Shown here: positions 1 to 10,494 of the stretch, piece by piece
Layout of the letters: the number at the start of each line of letters is the position of its first letter
Numbering within the stretch: the stretch's first letter is position 1
Assembly: GCA_016169945.1 (NCBI GenBank)
Contig: JADLSH010000363.1
Coordinates: 3,486,501 to 3,550,500, forward strand
DNA from: Trachythela sp. YZ-2020
Lineage: Eukaryota > Cnidaria > Anthozoa > Malacalcyonacea > Clavulariidae
DNA length: 64,000 nt
Direction of reading: 5' to 3'
Program-made: the position numbers and the translations under genes
The notes under the pieces: generated by a model
The model's input: only the letters and a program-made list of their open reading frames with translations
Databases searched by the model: none
What the model was told of the DNA's origin: nothing

Positions 1-330
1 ATTTGGTGGGTGGCAGCGGTTGTCTCTAGAAAATTATTTTGAAATCCATATACTATGAAAATAATATGGAAATGCTATTTCCATGTATTTATCCATATAC
101 TATATCCAAACTAGGATCCATACTATTTCCGATCAACAATATTTCTAGAACAGCTAGTTGGAATTTGGTTAAAATATATATTAGTTGGTGGCAGCGGTTT
201 TACTAATTTTTTTTGACAGTATGGAAATGCTATTTTCATACCATTTCCAACTAGAATGCGTATACTATTTCCAACCATACTAGGCAGGATTTTGAAAATA
301 TTTATCTTTCGATTGCTTGTATAATTGACA
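1..330. repeat. Dispersed AT-rich repeat, copy 1
   Basis: No gene is seen. The stretch repeats short phrases such as GGAAATGCTATTTCC, CATACTATTTCC and AACTAGGATCCATACTA. The same phrases, in the same order, recur at about 11615-11810, so this is a dispersed repeat rather than unique DNA. No terminal inverted repeats or target duplications could be assigned. Confidence 0.5.
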
Positions 331-711
331 GTATAAATTGTCCAACTTTAAGAATGATGAGTTTATCAGGATTTGCCCTTATTCTATATTATCTAAATAA
401 AGGAAGCATTTAACTTGATAAGAACGATATTAATCAATTAAGAAGATTTACATAGCATACTTAACTGAACGAGCGTATAGACGCGTTAATAGCTAATAGA
501 TCATGAAATTTTATCTCTAAACAAATAAACAATAGGAGGTTTGTCAGTAACTGAGTGACTGAAAAGACGACCAATGCTGTCCGACCATTAAAAACAAAAT
601 ATATAACAAGACCTATTTAATGAGAAAAACTCCCCCGTTTTTTTACGACAATCGACAGCCTATGGTCCCTCAACAAAGGAAACACAGGCCCGGTTACAAC
701 CAAAGCGTTCA
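331..711. other. Leader region of the LINE, no gene
   Basis: AT-rich DNA before the first LINE reading frame. The 5' end of the LINE probably lies here but cannot be placed from one copy. A short frame at 620-841 is only an overlap with the LINE and is not supported as a gene. Confidence 0.4.
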
Positions 712-3522
712 ATGGCACCCCAGTGGACCGGGGTTTTTTCAATTTCCCCCGAAACCGCTAATGGTAACCCCTTTATGCCCTCCCTACACCTTCCAAGTTC
801 CCCCCTATTGCAGGACACGGTGTGCAGAAACTCTGGTGTAATCCCTGTCGTCAGCGCTAATACCCACAAGATCCCTGTGAGAATTACCAACAACCGTGCA
901 AAAACCGTCTTTAAACACATTAATAATCATAGACAACTGAAATTAATCAGTACTTCAATACATGACCAGGCTACGATCCGAAACAACATATCAAGATTAC
1001 CGAGTTTTCTTCTTATAAATGCTCGCTCACTGTTACCCAAAATAGACGAGCTATCCCTCTTACTATCAATACATTCTATAGAGTTTATTGCTGTCACTGA
1101 AACGTGGCTCAACGATACTGTTCCTGAGCAACTAATTTACATAAATAATTACAACATTTTTCGCAATGATAGATCTTACAGCCGTGGTGGGGGTGTCTGC
1201 GCTTTCATCTCGACAAATATCCCAGCTAAAAGAAGAATGGACCTTGAAAACCCCTCTTATGAATGCTTATGGTTATGGCTACGACCCCACCGCCTCCCAA
1301 GACACCTAACTGGATTAATCTGCTGTGTCCTTTATAACCCGCCTGATACACCAGTCAATGAGCAAAAGGAATTAACGGCCTATCTCATTGATCAAATTGA
1401 CCGAGTTAGATGTACCCACCCCGACTGCGGCGTTGTCTTACTCGGTGATTTCAACAATTTAGATATCAGTGATCTCCTGTGCCATCACAATCTTACGCAA
1501 ATAGTTGACACCCCAACGCGTGAAGGTAACATCCTGGATCTAATTGTTACTAACCTAGAAGCCTTGTATTCTAAGCCTGTGATTATAGCACCGCTCGGCT
1601 CATCAGACCACAACATTGTTAAATGGTCTATGAAAACTAACGTTTTAAGAACAGTTAATAAAACAATTAAGAAAACCATACGTTCCTTCCCCATGTCGGC
1701 ACGTACAGCTTTTGGAAGATGGTGCTGCTCACGTGAGTGGTTCTCTGATGCCGAAAGCAAAAACTCTGCGACCGCTCTAGCGTCCTCCTTTACCAACGAG
1801 TTAAATTCTGCTGTTGATAGGTTATTCCCGTCTAAGGTTATTAGAATTCATAACTCTGACAAACCATGGATGACGCCTGCTTTAAAAAAACTGATTTACC
1901 AAAGGCAAAAAGCCTTTCATTCTGACAACCTTGACCTCTGGCGTCACTACAGACTCAAAGTCCGAAACGACATAGGAGTGAAAAAGCGTGCATATTATAC
2001 GAACAAGGTGCAACACCTAAAATTCAGTGACTCCAGAAAATGGTGGGACTGTGTTAACCAGATGTCCGGGAAAAAAAGATCTGCAACCAATAACATCAAG
2101 ATCGTTAAGAATGGTACCACCCTATCTGGTAAAGACCTCGCCCAATCACTAAACACCTATTTCTTAAGCGTGAGTAATGACCTACCACCACTGAATCCTC
2201 TCCTGTTACCCGCCTATCTCCCTGCACCTAGGCCTGTACCAAAAATTTTCCCCGACGAAGTTTGTACTAAGATGCTTAATACAAAAGTTTTCAAGTCCAG
2301 CGGCCCTGACAATATTCCTAACCGGATTATTAAGGATTTCGCGTACGAATTGGCCGAACCTGTATGTCACATCTTTAATACATCTCTGTACACCGGTGAA
2401 TTCCCTAACATATGGAAAGATGCGTTAATTACACCAATTCCCAAAGCGCCATCCGTATCCTGTGAGGAGGAGTTGCGCCCAATCTCCCTTACAGCCTGTT
2501 TGTCCAAAATTCTTGAGGACTTTGTGGTCAATTGGATGGTGGATGACGTGAAACATAAAATCAACCCGCAACAATTTGGTTGCCTCAAAGGAACCTCTAC
2601 AACGTTTTGCTTGATCGACATGATCAACAATTGGCTAAGAACATTGGATGATAAATCGAGCTATCTGCGGATCGTTTTCCTCGACTTTAGTAAAGCCTTC
2701 GATCGCATCGACCATAATATCCTGGTCCCAAAGTTGCTGGCCCTTGGTGTCAGATTGTCGCTTATTCCATGGATATGTAGCTTCCTCTCAAATCGCCGTC
2801 AATCGGTAAAGATCGACAATTTCCAATCTGATTGGGGCATCATTAACGCTGGAGTCCCTCAACGGACTAAGTTGGGCCCTATTTTATTCATAATCATGAT
2901 CAACGATCTGGAACTGGCATCCTCTAGCACTGGCCATTGGAAATATGTGGACGATGTAACAATATCGGAGTCCTTAAAGAAAAATGAAGTCTCAGCCCTA
3001 CAGTCTGATCTTAACACAATTGAAAGATGGACTGCTAATAACAACATGAAATTAAACGGCAAGAAATGTAAAGAAATGATAGTGAGTTTCGCCCGTACCG
3101 AGAACGACATCCCCCGGCTCCTCATTGATGGTTTGCCTCTAGACTTAGTTCCTTTATTCAAAATTTTGGGCTTAACTATGAACAATAAATTGAAATGGCA
3201 AGATAACACTGAAGCGTTAGTTAAAAAAGCCTCAAAACGCTTATACATTATCCGTGTTCTACAGCGCTGTGGTCTTCCACCCAACGACCTCCTATTAGTC
3301 TATTTTTCTATGGTACGCTCTATCTTAGAATATGCCTGTCCTGTCTGGCACACCATGTTACCTAAGTGTTTGGGGGATAAAATTGAAAAAGTCCAAAAAG
3401 AGCTTTTCGTTTCATTATTTATCCGACGACAGATTACGAAGATGCTGTCAAAACCGCTCAATGCAAGCGTCTTGACGACAGACGTCAAGAGTTATGTGCT
3501 AAAACTTTCAAAAAGATCTTAA
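712..3522 (+). CDS. LINE ORF2: endonuclease-reverse transcriptase, C-terminus frameshifted
   Basis: The 936-residue product would nick target DNA and reverse-transcribe the element RNA. The endonuclease domain lies at about residues 98-305: TETWL near 129-133, GDFN at 245-248 and the catalytic-type SDH at 298-300. The RT domain is at about 500-800, with LDFSKAFD near 657 and the active-site box YVDD at 745-748. The box usually read as GVPQGS is GVPQRT here, so a conserved Gly-Ser pair is altered. After about position 3400 the frame stops resembling the family; the expected C-terminal segment (YPTTDYEDA, then RRQELCAKTF) continues in another frame to a stop at 3681-3683. A single-base indel near the A-run at 3390-3408 explains this. 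The Met at 712 is the first in frame, and translation could begin elsewhere. Likely a recently dead copy. Confidence 0.85.
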   Translation: MAPQWTGVFSISPETANGNPFMPSLHLPSSPLLQDTVCRNSGVIPVVSANTHKIPVRITNNRAKTVFKHINNHRQLKLISTSIHDQATIRNNISRLPSFLLINARSLLPKIDELSLLLSIHSIEFIAVTETWLNDTVPEQLIYINNYNIFRNDRSYSRGGGVCAFISTNIPAKRRMDLENPSYECLWLWLRPHRLPRHLTGLICCVLYNPPDTPVNEQKELTAYLIDQIDRVRCTHPDCGVVLLGDFNNLDISDLLCHHNLTQIVDTPTREGNILDLIVTNLEALYSKPVIIAPLGSSDHNIVKWSMKTNVLRTVNKTIKKTIRSFPMSARTAFGRWCCSREWFSDAESKNSATALASSFTNELNSAVDRLFPSKVIRIHNSDKPWMTPALKKLIYQRQKAFHSDNLDLWRHYRLKVRNDIGVKKRAYYTNKVQHLKFSDSRKWWDCVNQMSGKKRSATNNIKIVKNGTTLSGKDLAQSLNTYFLSVSNDLPPLNPLLLPAYLPAPRPVPKIFPDEVCTKMLNTKVFKSSGPDNIPNRIIKDFAYELAEPVCHIFNTSLYTGEFPNIWKDALITPIPKAPSVSCEEELRPISLTACLSKILEDFVVNWMVDDVKHKINPQQFGCLKGTSTTFCLIDMINNWLRTLDDKSSYLRIVFLDFSKAFDRIDHNILVPKLLALGVRLSLIPWICSFLSNRRQSVKIDNFQSDWGIINAGVPQRTKLGPILFIIMINDLELASSSTGHWKYVDDVTISESLKKNEVSALQSDLNTIERWTANNNMKLNGKKCKEMIVSFARTENDIPRLLIDGLPLDLVPLFKILGLTMNNKLKWQDNTEALVKKASKRLYIIRVLQRCGLPPNDLLLVYFSMVRSILEYACPVWHTMLPKCLGDKIEKVQKELFVSLFIRRQITKMLSKPLNASVLTTDVKSYVLKLSKRS

Positions 3523-3835
3523 AACCCGATGCTCACCTCAACCACCTCTTACCCCCACTCCGTGAAGAATCACATGAACTGGACTTACGAAACAATTCTA
3601 ACTTTACTTTAACTAAATGTAGAACTGAACGTTATAAAACTAGTTTTATTCCAGCAATGACTGCTAATTTTAATAATAAATAATTTGTAGTATTTTAACA
3701 ACTGTACATATATGATATATCTATATTTATTTTATCGATATTTATCCTTATTATGTTTTTGTAAACATATCGCAATTCACCTTCGGGTGCCAAAATGTGT
3801 TTTTTAATAAACCTTTAACCTTTAATAATAATAAA
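712..3835 (+). mobile_element. Non-LTR retrotransposon (CR1/Jockey-like LINE)
   Basis: A near full-length LINE with an apurinic-like endonuclease and a reverse transcriptase, a short AT-rich 3' UTR, and a 3' end made of short TTTAA/TAATAA-type repeats around 3805-3835 instead of a long poly(A). That kind of tail is typical of the CR1/L2/Rex group. No target-site duplication was recognised. Confidence 0.8.
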
Positions 3836-4607
3836 CCAGGGTAAATTTTATATAAACTCTGAGGAGAGACTTTAAACTCCGTTTGGTACCCTTTAAGCTC
3901 GATAGGACATTTAAATAAGTGATGTAAATTAATTTCGAAAGTTTTAGTGGGTTGGATTATGACACGAATTTGTCACAACAAATATTATCACCGCGCATTT
4001 TTATATACTGTTTATCACTGACACTGCACATTTTCAATTTATCATTGCACAAATTAGTTATCACTGCATGGGTAAATATCAAGATCTTTAAGCATTTCGT
4101 TCGATAGAAATAATAGTAGAAGGTGTTTTGTAAATGGAATATTCGAACGAATTTATACACACCCACCGAAATTGAAATCCGCCACTGAATCGATCCTGCG
4201 ATTCCGGTGCAGCGCTCTAACCCTATGAATAAATTCACGTGAAGTATATATATTCATTATATTACTTATTTAATGCAATTATGATAATTATGCGAAAAAC
4301 TTGTTTATCATTCTGAAAATATTCTGCCTTTTTCAATATTTAAGAGAGTTTTTTCCCGACGATTACCTTGGATAGACTGCAAGTCTGCAACTATGGCGTC
4401 TCTTTGTTTAATAAAAGGTCAACTTACGAATGCTATTTAGAGTATCTGTGCAATGTCGGTAGGAGATGCGATAAAATAACTTCCCAAAACAGAGTCTTCC
4501 GTAGGTTGCGCATGAACACAAGTCACAAGTATATTTCAACCACCAACTAGCTGAGAAATTACCCAAAATATTGAGGCAATGTATATGACGAGGCGGAAAA
4601 TCTTCCT
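3836..4607. other. Intergenic, with a SINE scrap
   Basis: AT-rich DNA with no convincing gene. It holds one tRNA-derived scrap (listed separately at 4180-4232). Short frames at 3957-4238 and 4368-4550 resemble nothing. Confidence 0.5.
4180..4232 (-). repeat. tRNA-derived SINE remnant
   Basis: Read on the minus strand it gives GTTAGAGCGCTGCACCGG followed by a GGATCGATTC B-box-like sequence. This is the body of a tRNA-like promoter, and the same phrase occurs in the fragments near 7000, 11972 and 52033. The rest of the tRNA head is too decayed to read. Confidence 0.5.
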
Positions 4608-4635
4608 ATTGACATTGACATTGACATTGACATTG
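4608..4635. repeat. Hexanucleotide microsatellite (ATTGAC)n
   Basis: Between four and five perfect tandem copies of a 6-base unit. Confidence 0.8.
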
Positions 4636-4667
4636 CTACCTCAATTTCTGTAATTTATATAGAGAAT

Positions 4668-4806
4668 AATACATGGGTGCCCGGAAATACCAGATTTATT
4701 TCGAGTGTTGTACATGATATCTCACGAGTGAGCGCAGCAAACGAGTGAGGTATCATATTCAACACGAGAAATAAATCTGGTATTTCCAAGCATCCATGTA
4801 TTTTTC
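4668..4806. repeat. Foldback element, about 139 bp
   Basis: Arms of roughly 55-60 bp are inverted copies of each other: GGAAATACCAGATTTATTTC on the left pairs with its complement near 4770-4790. The centre, CTCACGAGTGAGCGCAGC, is itself partly palindromic. This looks like a small MITE or foldback; no clear target duplication was found. Confidence 0.7.
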
Positions 4807-4809
4807 GGT

Positions 4810-5892
4810 TTATTATATAAAGGACAGTCTTTTCAAACAAAATAAAATAAAATATCCATTTTCATAAAATTCAAAAGCGATAATTTGCACATGTGAGATT
4901 ATCATAAATAATCTCACATCAGTGAGATTATCAGTTTTATCAGTGCTCGCGAAATCTCTATATAAAGCACAATATATACTTTATATAATAAAACATTTTA
5001 ATATTACCCTTTCGCTGTATAATAGACATAATACAATAATCAATATATACATGTCTATTTTTGAATAATTACTGTTTGCCTAGGGTAATCCCTATAGTGC
5101 TCTGCCTTTACGATGTTCTCATAATTGCTTATTACCCAAAAACTGCACATAATGGTCTCACATAATGGTAACAGCACTGCACCCAAAAGCTAAAACCACC
5201 GCATATATAATCGTCGCAGCACCACATATAATGGCAGTGGCACTGCAATCTGCATATCATAACAAAAGTCTTCATAAACTGATAACTCTCTCCTTCGCAG
5301 AGGCTTGGATAAATGATACGCTAATATATTGGGTCTAGCGCTTCTGAATAATAAAAAAATTAAATAAATGGCATCTGCGGAGGAGAGAGAACTGATAACA
5401 TTCAACCACTTAAGACAGCTCTTGACTATAGAGATATTTAACAATTCAGATACCACGAGCTCGAGTCGTGCTATCAGCCATATACGACGACAGCGAATGG
5501 TTTAATTGTTTTATAATATAGTCTTATGGACATTAACTGCAGCAATAATATACTCATCTCTGTTGTAATATTTTTACAGTTCGTTCACCCACAAACCTTG
5601 TCGCGACTCAGATTGAAAATTTGAAATGTTTTTGTTGTGTTTTTTTTTTTATAACTTCAAGTGACATAATTGGTTTTAGTACAGTATGGCTTGATATAAA
5701 AAGTTTGAGATATTTTATATAATTTTTATGCAGCAAAGTAAGTCAGTGCATACTAGCAAATTTATTTGTTTTTTCGTGCGGCTTTTCGAGAAATTTATAT
5801 TCTCATGAACATGTTTTTTCGCTGCTCTTTCACTATTAAGATTAAGCCTGACAGTCAGGTTAGTCAAGACTGTGAATGACATAGCATCAAAC
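4810..5892. other. Intergenic, no gene seen
   Basis: AT-rich. A short inverted pair, GTGAGATTATC, lies near 4890-4935, and ATAATGG-type phrases recur near 5145-5230. Nothing codes convincingly. Confidence 0.4.
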
Positions 5893-5991
5893 TGCCTAAA
5901 AATATATAAAGAACTTCAACGTTTCGAGCGAAGGCCTTTCGTGACGATTCGTCTTTTCGAAACGTCAACGTTCTTGTTATATTTTCAGGCA
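5893..5991. repeat. Foldback element, about 99 bp
   Basis: Imperfect inverted arms of about 38 bp start TGCCT(A/G)AAAATATA and run into AACGTTTCGA. The loop is GC-richer (GAAGGCCTTTCGTGACG). Typical of short non-autonomous foldback elements. Confidence 0.65.
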
Positions 5992-6995
5992 CTTTGATCC
6001 GATTAATCCTAAAGCATATAATTCAATGTTGACTATAGAGATAGGAAGGTTTGTTACTTATTTGAAGCATATTATTCATTATAATAAAGCCGACAAACGT
6101 ACTTTACTATATAGGAACTGAAGCACTTACATCTACCGTGATGTACGGCTCGTGAGCGACACATAAAAAATGTCGGTTTTCTCCAAGAGTAAACATAGTG
6201 ATGCTTCCTCAAAATTTATACTGAATTCGAGACAACCTATAAGAACAGTGTTTGCTTGGAAAATGAAAGATTTCATTCCAAATGACTTTTCACAAGTGGC
6301 ATCCACTGCAGCAAATTAAAGTAGCCTGATCAGAACGCACTTGTAATGGCATTATTAGAAATACACTCATGCAGAATCCCCTCGCCTATTCGAACTCAGG
6401 AATTATACTTCCCAAAATTTATTATTCAGTCAATCAAATTTAAAATTTACCTTTAAAATCAACGTTTTGACATTACGTTGTTTCTTCAAAATTCAAATTT
6501 AAACTTGCTAAAGTACCTTTTAAGCTTAATCGATATTGTAATAACCTTACAGAGTAACACACGCCTTTGCAAATCCACAAACTATAAACTGCATGCTAAT
6601 AGCCGCTAAAGCCGCTAATAGCAAATATGCAAAATAGACACTTCAAAACTTCAAAATCGTGTCCCTTTATCTCTATTTATCCGTATGTTTTCCAATAGCC
6701 CGAGTATTAAAAATCATTTTTGAAAAATATTTTCAGAATGGCAGTTTAAATGCTGATGCATAAGTTAAAAAACAAAATCAATTTTTCTTGACCTGAACTC
6801 GCGCAAGCGTATAACGCAGAAAACCGTCCATGGCATCGCGGGGGACGACTTTGGATTCCGCTATGTTCTCGATCACATATATCCGGGTGTAATTATCCGA
6901 GCGGAATTAGTACCCTCGCTTGGCACTTCGCACCGGCTCGGGGATAATAAGTGGAACTTGATGTGACGGGGGGCAGAGCCTCTCTTGCCACGCTA
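5992..6995. other. Intergenic, no gene seen
   Basis: AT-rich DNA. From about 6780 the base composition becomes more GC-rich, running into the SINE-like head at 7000. Confidence 0.4.
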
Positions 6996-7075
6996 GCTAC
7001 GCAACTGATAGCTCAGCGCTGTACCGGAATCACAGGGAAGCAGGTCCGATTCATGCCAGAGGGCCTATAGTTGCA
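6996..7075 (+). repeat. tRNA-derived SINE-like head
   Basis: GATAGCTCAGCGCTG resembles a Pol III A box and GGTCCGATTC a B box, with CTGTACCGGAATC between them. The GCGCTG...CCGGAATC phrase matches the fragments at 4180, 11972 and 52033. It does not fold as an intact tRNA by eye. Confidence 0.5.
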
Positions 7076-7494
7076 TTTTGCGCAACTGCTTCTGCATGGT
7101 TAGATCTAAAATTAGGATATAATTTTCGCTAAAAATTTCCATCTACAAACACTACAAAACTTTTAACATTCAGTTCTATCGGTGATTACAAGCCCATACT
7201 ATATAGTCACTTCGCCTGCCGCTCAGTGGACAGTGACGTATACTCTATACTATAAAGCTAGCTTGTAGTTGTAATCACCTCTCTTTCGTCGCCACTGTTA
7301 ATTGGCAGGAAAGCCGTGAGTCAACTAAGCATCTTCTTTAGAAATCGCACGCAACATCAGACCAAATAAGAGCGTAAAACGAACCCATACCAAAACTATA
7401 AAATTGTTTAGCTTCGTCGTGCTTAAAGTGCAGCGGGTATTTTATTCAGATGCAGTTTTGCACATGCACACTCCTGGTGCTTGCCGCCTTATTA
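7076..7494. other. Intergenic, no gene seen
   Basis: Contains one short inverted pair (GGTGATTACAAGC near 7180 and GCTTGTAGTTGTAATCACC near 7260). Otherwise nothing recognisable. Confidence 0.4.
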
Positions 7495-8134
7495 AATATT
7501 GAGCTTGGCCGACACATCACTCGCTGAAACAGATTTTTGAAAGCTTTCATATACTGCTTGTCATACAAGACACACACAAATTACTGGATTGCATAGACTG
7601 TTAAACAGTTGGAGCACGAGTATTCCTACCTCAATGGCTACCATGTTGTTTCTGCTGTACTGGATGAAAAAATCAGGATAGTAATAATTTAACATCAACC
7701 AAATATACAAAAGACCTCTGCAAAATATAAACATTCCATGCAACAACCAACAAGATACGCATAACTTTGAGATCTTGAAGAATGCCAGCTCTACGTTTTT
7801 CGTTCCGATCTTTGCGAGTTTGGCACGGTGCAGTCAGTGCTCCATTTGGACATCTTTTGTCGTTCATGAATAATAAAAAAATACAGACTGTGTTATTGTG
7901 ATGGGCACAAGAAACGTAGAATCAGCCGCAAAAGTATAGAATATCCTATTTTATTATGTACACAAGCTCTGGATACGAGGTATTCTGCAATCTGATTGGT
8001 TCTCTACTAGCAGGATATTAGCTCTTATAATATAGCCAGCCACAATGCTGCAATCTGATTGGTTGTCTACTAGCAGGATATTTTGTGATATCCTACTAGT
8101 AGAGCAATATCCTACTAGTAGGGAAAAAAACAAA

Positions 8135-8246
8135 ATGGCTTCCAGATTTGTAAGCATGAATGATGAAGAAATTGGAGTTTTGCTTCAAAATAGCACGCCT
8201 AAGAACACAAAAAAGGCAACAAAATTTGGAATGAAGGTTTTTGACG
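8135..8246 (+). pseudogene. First exon of a Crypton/KIAA1958-like tyrosine recombinase, copy A
   Basis: The frame begins MASRFVSMNDEEIGVLL and continues through NTKKATKFGMKVF. That layout (acidic 'EEI' segment, then an N-TKKATK-VF helix) is characteristic, from memory of the family, of the N-terminal domain before DUF3504/Crypton-type recombinases in cnidarian genomes. A splice-donor-like GACG|GTAAGC follows directly at 8247. The frame stays open to a stop at 8284, but the last residues look intronic. No catalytic domain is present, so this is only a retained 5' exon. The family assignment is inference from about 37 residues. Confidence 0.5.
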
Positions 8247-8441
8247 GTAAGCCAAATGTAAATGTGTATAAAATTTATACTTAAAAAGAAATTACGAAAA
8301 GTAAACATGTATCGCAAAATAATCGCTTTTTAATTTGCATTTGCCTGATTTGGCCATAAAAACAAAACAAAACATGAAAACATCTTTTATTTTTCGTTTA
8401 ATTTTATAGAATGGAGCATTGTGGCTGGCTATATTATAAGT

Positions 8442-8544
8442 GAAATATTATATTCGCTCTCGTCGGATATTGGCTGATAGCCAACTCGGCGAAGCGCCTC
8501 GTTGGCTATCAGCCAATATCCGACTCGAGCTCATATAATATTTC
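8442..8544. repeat. Foldback, about 103 bp
   Basis: Arms GAAATATTATATTCGCTCTC / complement and GGATATTGGCTGATAGCCAA / complement pair almost perfectly around the loop CTCGGCGAAGCGCCTCG. It is related in sequence to the foldback at 8684-8761. Confidence 0.75.
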
Positions 8545-8577
8545 TTACATATCCTGCTAGTAGAGAAAAGTAGAAAA

Positions 8578-8679
8578 ATGGCTGGCAGATTTGGACAATT
8601 AAATGAAGAGGAAATTCAAGTTTTACTTGAAAAAAGTACGCCAAAATGTTCTGTTCATATCCAGAGCTTGTGTATATAA
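8578..8679 (+). pseudogene. First exon of a Crypton/KIAA1958-like gene, copy B (truncated)
   Basis: Begins MAGRFGQLNEEEIQVLLEKS, clearly paralogous to copy A at 8135. Homology breaks after STPK at about 8646, exactly where the right inverted end of the element begins, so the stop at 8677-8679 is in element-end DNA. No function is possible. Confidence 0.5.
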
Positions 8680-8683
8680 TAAA

Positions 8684-8761
8684 ACAGTTATTCTACTCAC
8701 TCTCGTCGTATATGACTGATAGCCAGCTCATATACGACTCGAGTTCGTAGAATAACTGTTA
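8684..8761. repeat. Foldback, about 78 bp
   Basis: AACAGTTATTCTAC...CTCGTCGTATATGA pairs with TCATATACGACTCGAG...GTAGAATAACTGTT. It shares the CTC(T)CGTCG-ATAT and CTGATAGCCA motifs with the foldback at 8442. Confidence 0.75.
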
Positions 8762-8772
8762 AATAAGTAATA

Positions 8773-9590
8773 TTGGCGCATGCTCAGAACGCACAAATGA
8801 AAAATTCGACATGGAGCTCCCCTATATTTGCATATGCTCATATTGGCGCATGCTCACAACGCACAAATGAAAAATTCGTGCATATGCTCATATTGGCGCA
8901 TGCTCAGAACGCACAACTTAAAAAATTCGTGCATATGCTCATATTGGCGCATGCTTAGAACGCACAAATGAAAAATTCGTGCATATGCTCATATTGGCCC
9001 ATGCTCGGAACGCACAAATGAAAAATTCGTGCATATGCCCATATTGGCGCATGCTCAGAACGCTCAAATGAAAAATTCGTGCATGTGCTCATATTGGCGC
9101 ATGCTCAGAACGCACAAATGAAAAATTCCTGCATATGCTCATATTGGCGCATGCTCAGAACGCACAAATGAAAAATTCCTGCATATGCTCATATTGGCGC
9201 ATGCTCAGAACGCACAACTTAAAAATTCGTGCATATGCTCATATTGGCGCATGCTTAGAACGCACAAATGAAAAATTCGTGCATATGCTCATATTGGCCC
9301 ATGCTCGGAACGCACAAATGAAAAATTCGTGCATATGCCCATATTGGCGCATGCTCAGAACGCACAACTTAAAAAATTCGTGCATATGCTCATATTGGCG
9401 TATGCTTAGAACGCACAAATGAAAAATTCGTGCAAATGCTCATATTGGCCCATGCTCGGAACGCACAAATGAAAAATTCCTGCATATGCTCATATTGGCG
9501 CATGCTCAGAACGCTCAAATGAAAAATTCGTGCATGTGCTCATAATGGCGCATGCTCAGAACGCACAAATGAAAAATTTCCTGCATAGGA
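8773..9590. repeat. 50-bp minisatellite, 16 copies with higher-order structure
   Basis: The unit is GCATATGCTCATATTGGCGC followed by ATGCTCAGAACGCACAAATG and AAAAATTCGT; most units are 50 or 51 bp. Variant units recur in order: CACAACTT, then GCTTAGAACG, then GGCCCATGCTCGGAA, then GCCCATATTGG. The run beginning near 8892 repeats about 300 bp later (near 9193) and again in part near 9343. Long frames through it are artefacts. Confidence 0.95.
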
Positions 9591-9991
9591 AAACATGCCT
9601 AGGTGTCATATACAGTTGAAAGGAAGCACATTACGAAACTATTTTCAGTGATTTATACTGAAGTGGCTTGCTGATTTTAAGATATCGGTCAAAACTGATG
9701 AGCGTCATTGTATAAACAGATGCTGCTTCTGCAAAGCCAAAGGGATCTATCCACACATAAAAACAGCAAAGATAAATAGAAGTAATTCCTCCGCTGTGCA
9801 TGTTGAGAAGTTGATACAACCGACTTGGGACCACAAGCAATAAAACATCTATTTCGTAGATGAAGACTTCTTTCTCTCCCGGTTGCGACCAAAACCAAAG
9901 TATTTCCCAGAATTGTCAAGATGATGATAAAGATAAGTATATGTCTCTCAAGAAATTCAAGTTGCTCAAACTCATTGAGAGATACTATCAC

Positions 9992-10494
9992 AGTAAAAAA
10001 TTATGCTGAAAGATGAAACATAACACAATTGTTAACCAGTTATACTCAGGGCTCTAATGCGCGCAATGTAAAGATAACCAGGTAAAATAGATAATTGTTA
10101 ATCATAATGCAAACAGAGAATGTGAGCAAGCTTGAATCAAAACCTTTTAGGACCAAAATATTTGTCATGCGTGATGCGTCAGATGAAAACGACCTTAATG
10201 GTCCTTTTTAACACATAAGCAGGGGGGGAGCATTTTACTACATCCTTGTTAAGTCTCTTTTGCTTGATTGCCCCCAGTGGCAAGTTCTTTAAAAGGCCCT
10301 GGGAAATGGATAAGAAAAAATCCTACATTGGCACTTAACGTGACACGCTCGAGGGCGTGCTGCTAAGGTCTTAGATAACAATGTTCTCTCGGATCGAACG
10401 TCCAACAGTAAACAACCTTAACGTTCATTGGATTGTTTTGGATGTGTCCACCTTATTTTCACGTGCACAAAGACCACCTGGATCGTTAATAGCC
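9992..10494. other. Intergenic, 5' side of GPCR pseudogene 1
   Basis: No gene. It should correspond to the upstream flank of the minus-strand receptor, but the shared flank motifs of the other units are not recognisable. Confidence 0.35.

Larger units (their letters stand above)
7945..8690 (+). mobile_element. Non-autonomous element with 28-30 bp inverted ends and Crypton-like 5' exons
   Basis: The left end (about 7947-7975, ACACAAGCTCTGGATA) and right end (8658-8687, TATCCAGAGCTTGTGT) are near-perfect inverted copies. Inside are two copies of a start-codon region (8135 and 8578), repeated CTACTAGCAGGATAT motifs, and a foldback at 8442-8544. Both start regions are preceded by a CTAGTAG motif and a purine/A-rich run. 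Ends, contents and size suggest a derivative of a larger element. The family name rests on the N-terminal peptide only. Confidence 0.6.
7495..9991 (-). pseudogene. GPCR pseudogene 1, split by a 1.65-kb insertion
   Basis: A decayed member of the receptor family that is intact at 43180 and 58668. Its N-terminal half lies at 9991 down to about 9605 and carries TM1 (GNTLVLVATGRERSLH), the TM3 piece VWIDPFGF and FDRYLKISKP. TM2 is scrambled and the halves of this part are in different frames. TM5-TM7 resume at about 7945 and run to 7495: a TM5 trace near 7880-7940, the third intracellular loop near 7800-7870, then LFNSLCNP of TM7 and a recognisable tail at 7500-7560. The second extracellular loop is missing. 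Between the halves sits foreign DNA (about 7945-9600) with a Crypton-like element, foldbacks and a minisatellite. Frameshifts, an 18-base deletion and the insertion make it dead. It is the only copy on the minus strand and the most diverged. Confidence 0.85.

Noticed and set aside
1485..3488. Minus-strand ORFs inside the LINE at 712
   Set aside because: Shadows of the plus-strand endonuclease-RT frame.
8773..9422. 95-aa and 61-aa frames (MLILAHAQNAQMKN repeats)
   Set aside because: They arise from the 50-bp minisatellite, where the unit keeps frame only by chance; units of 51 bp break them.
8773..9590. CRISPR array
   Set aside because: Units are contiguous with no unique spacers, and the DNA is animal; it is a minisatellite.
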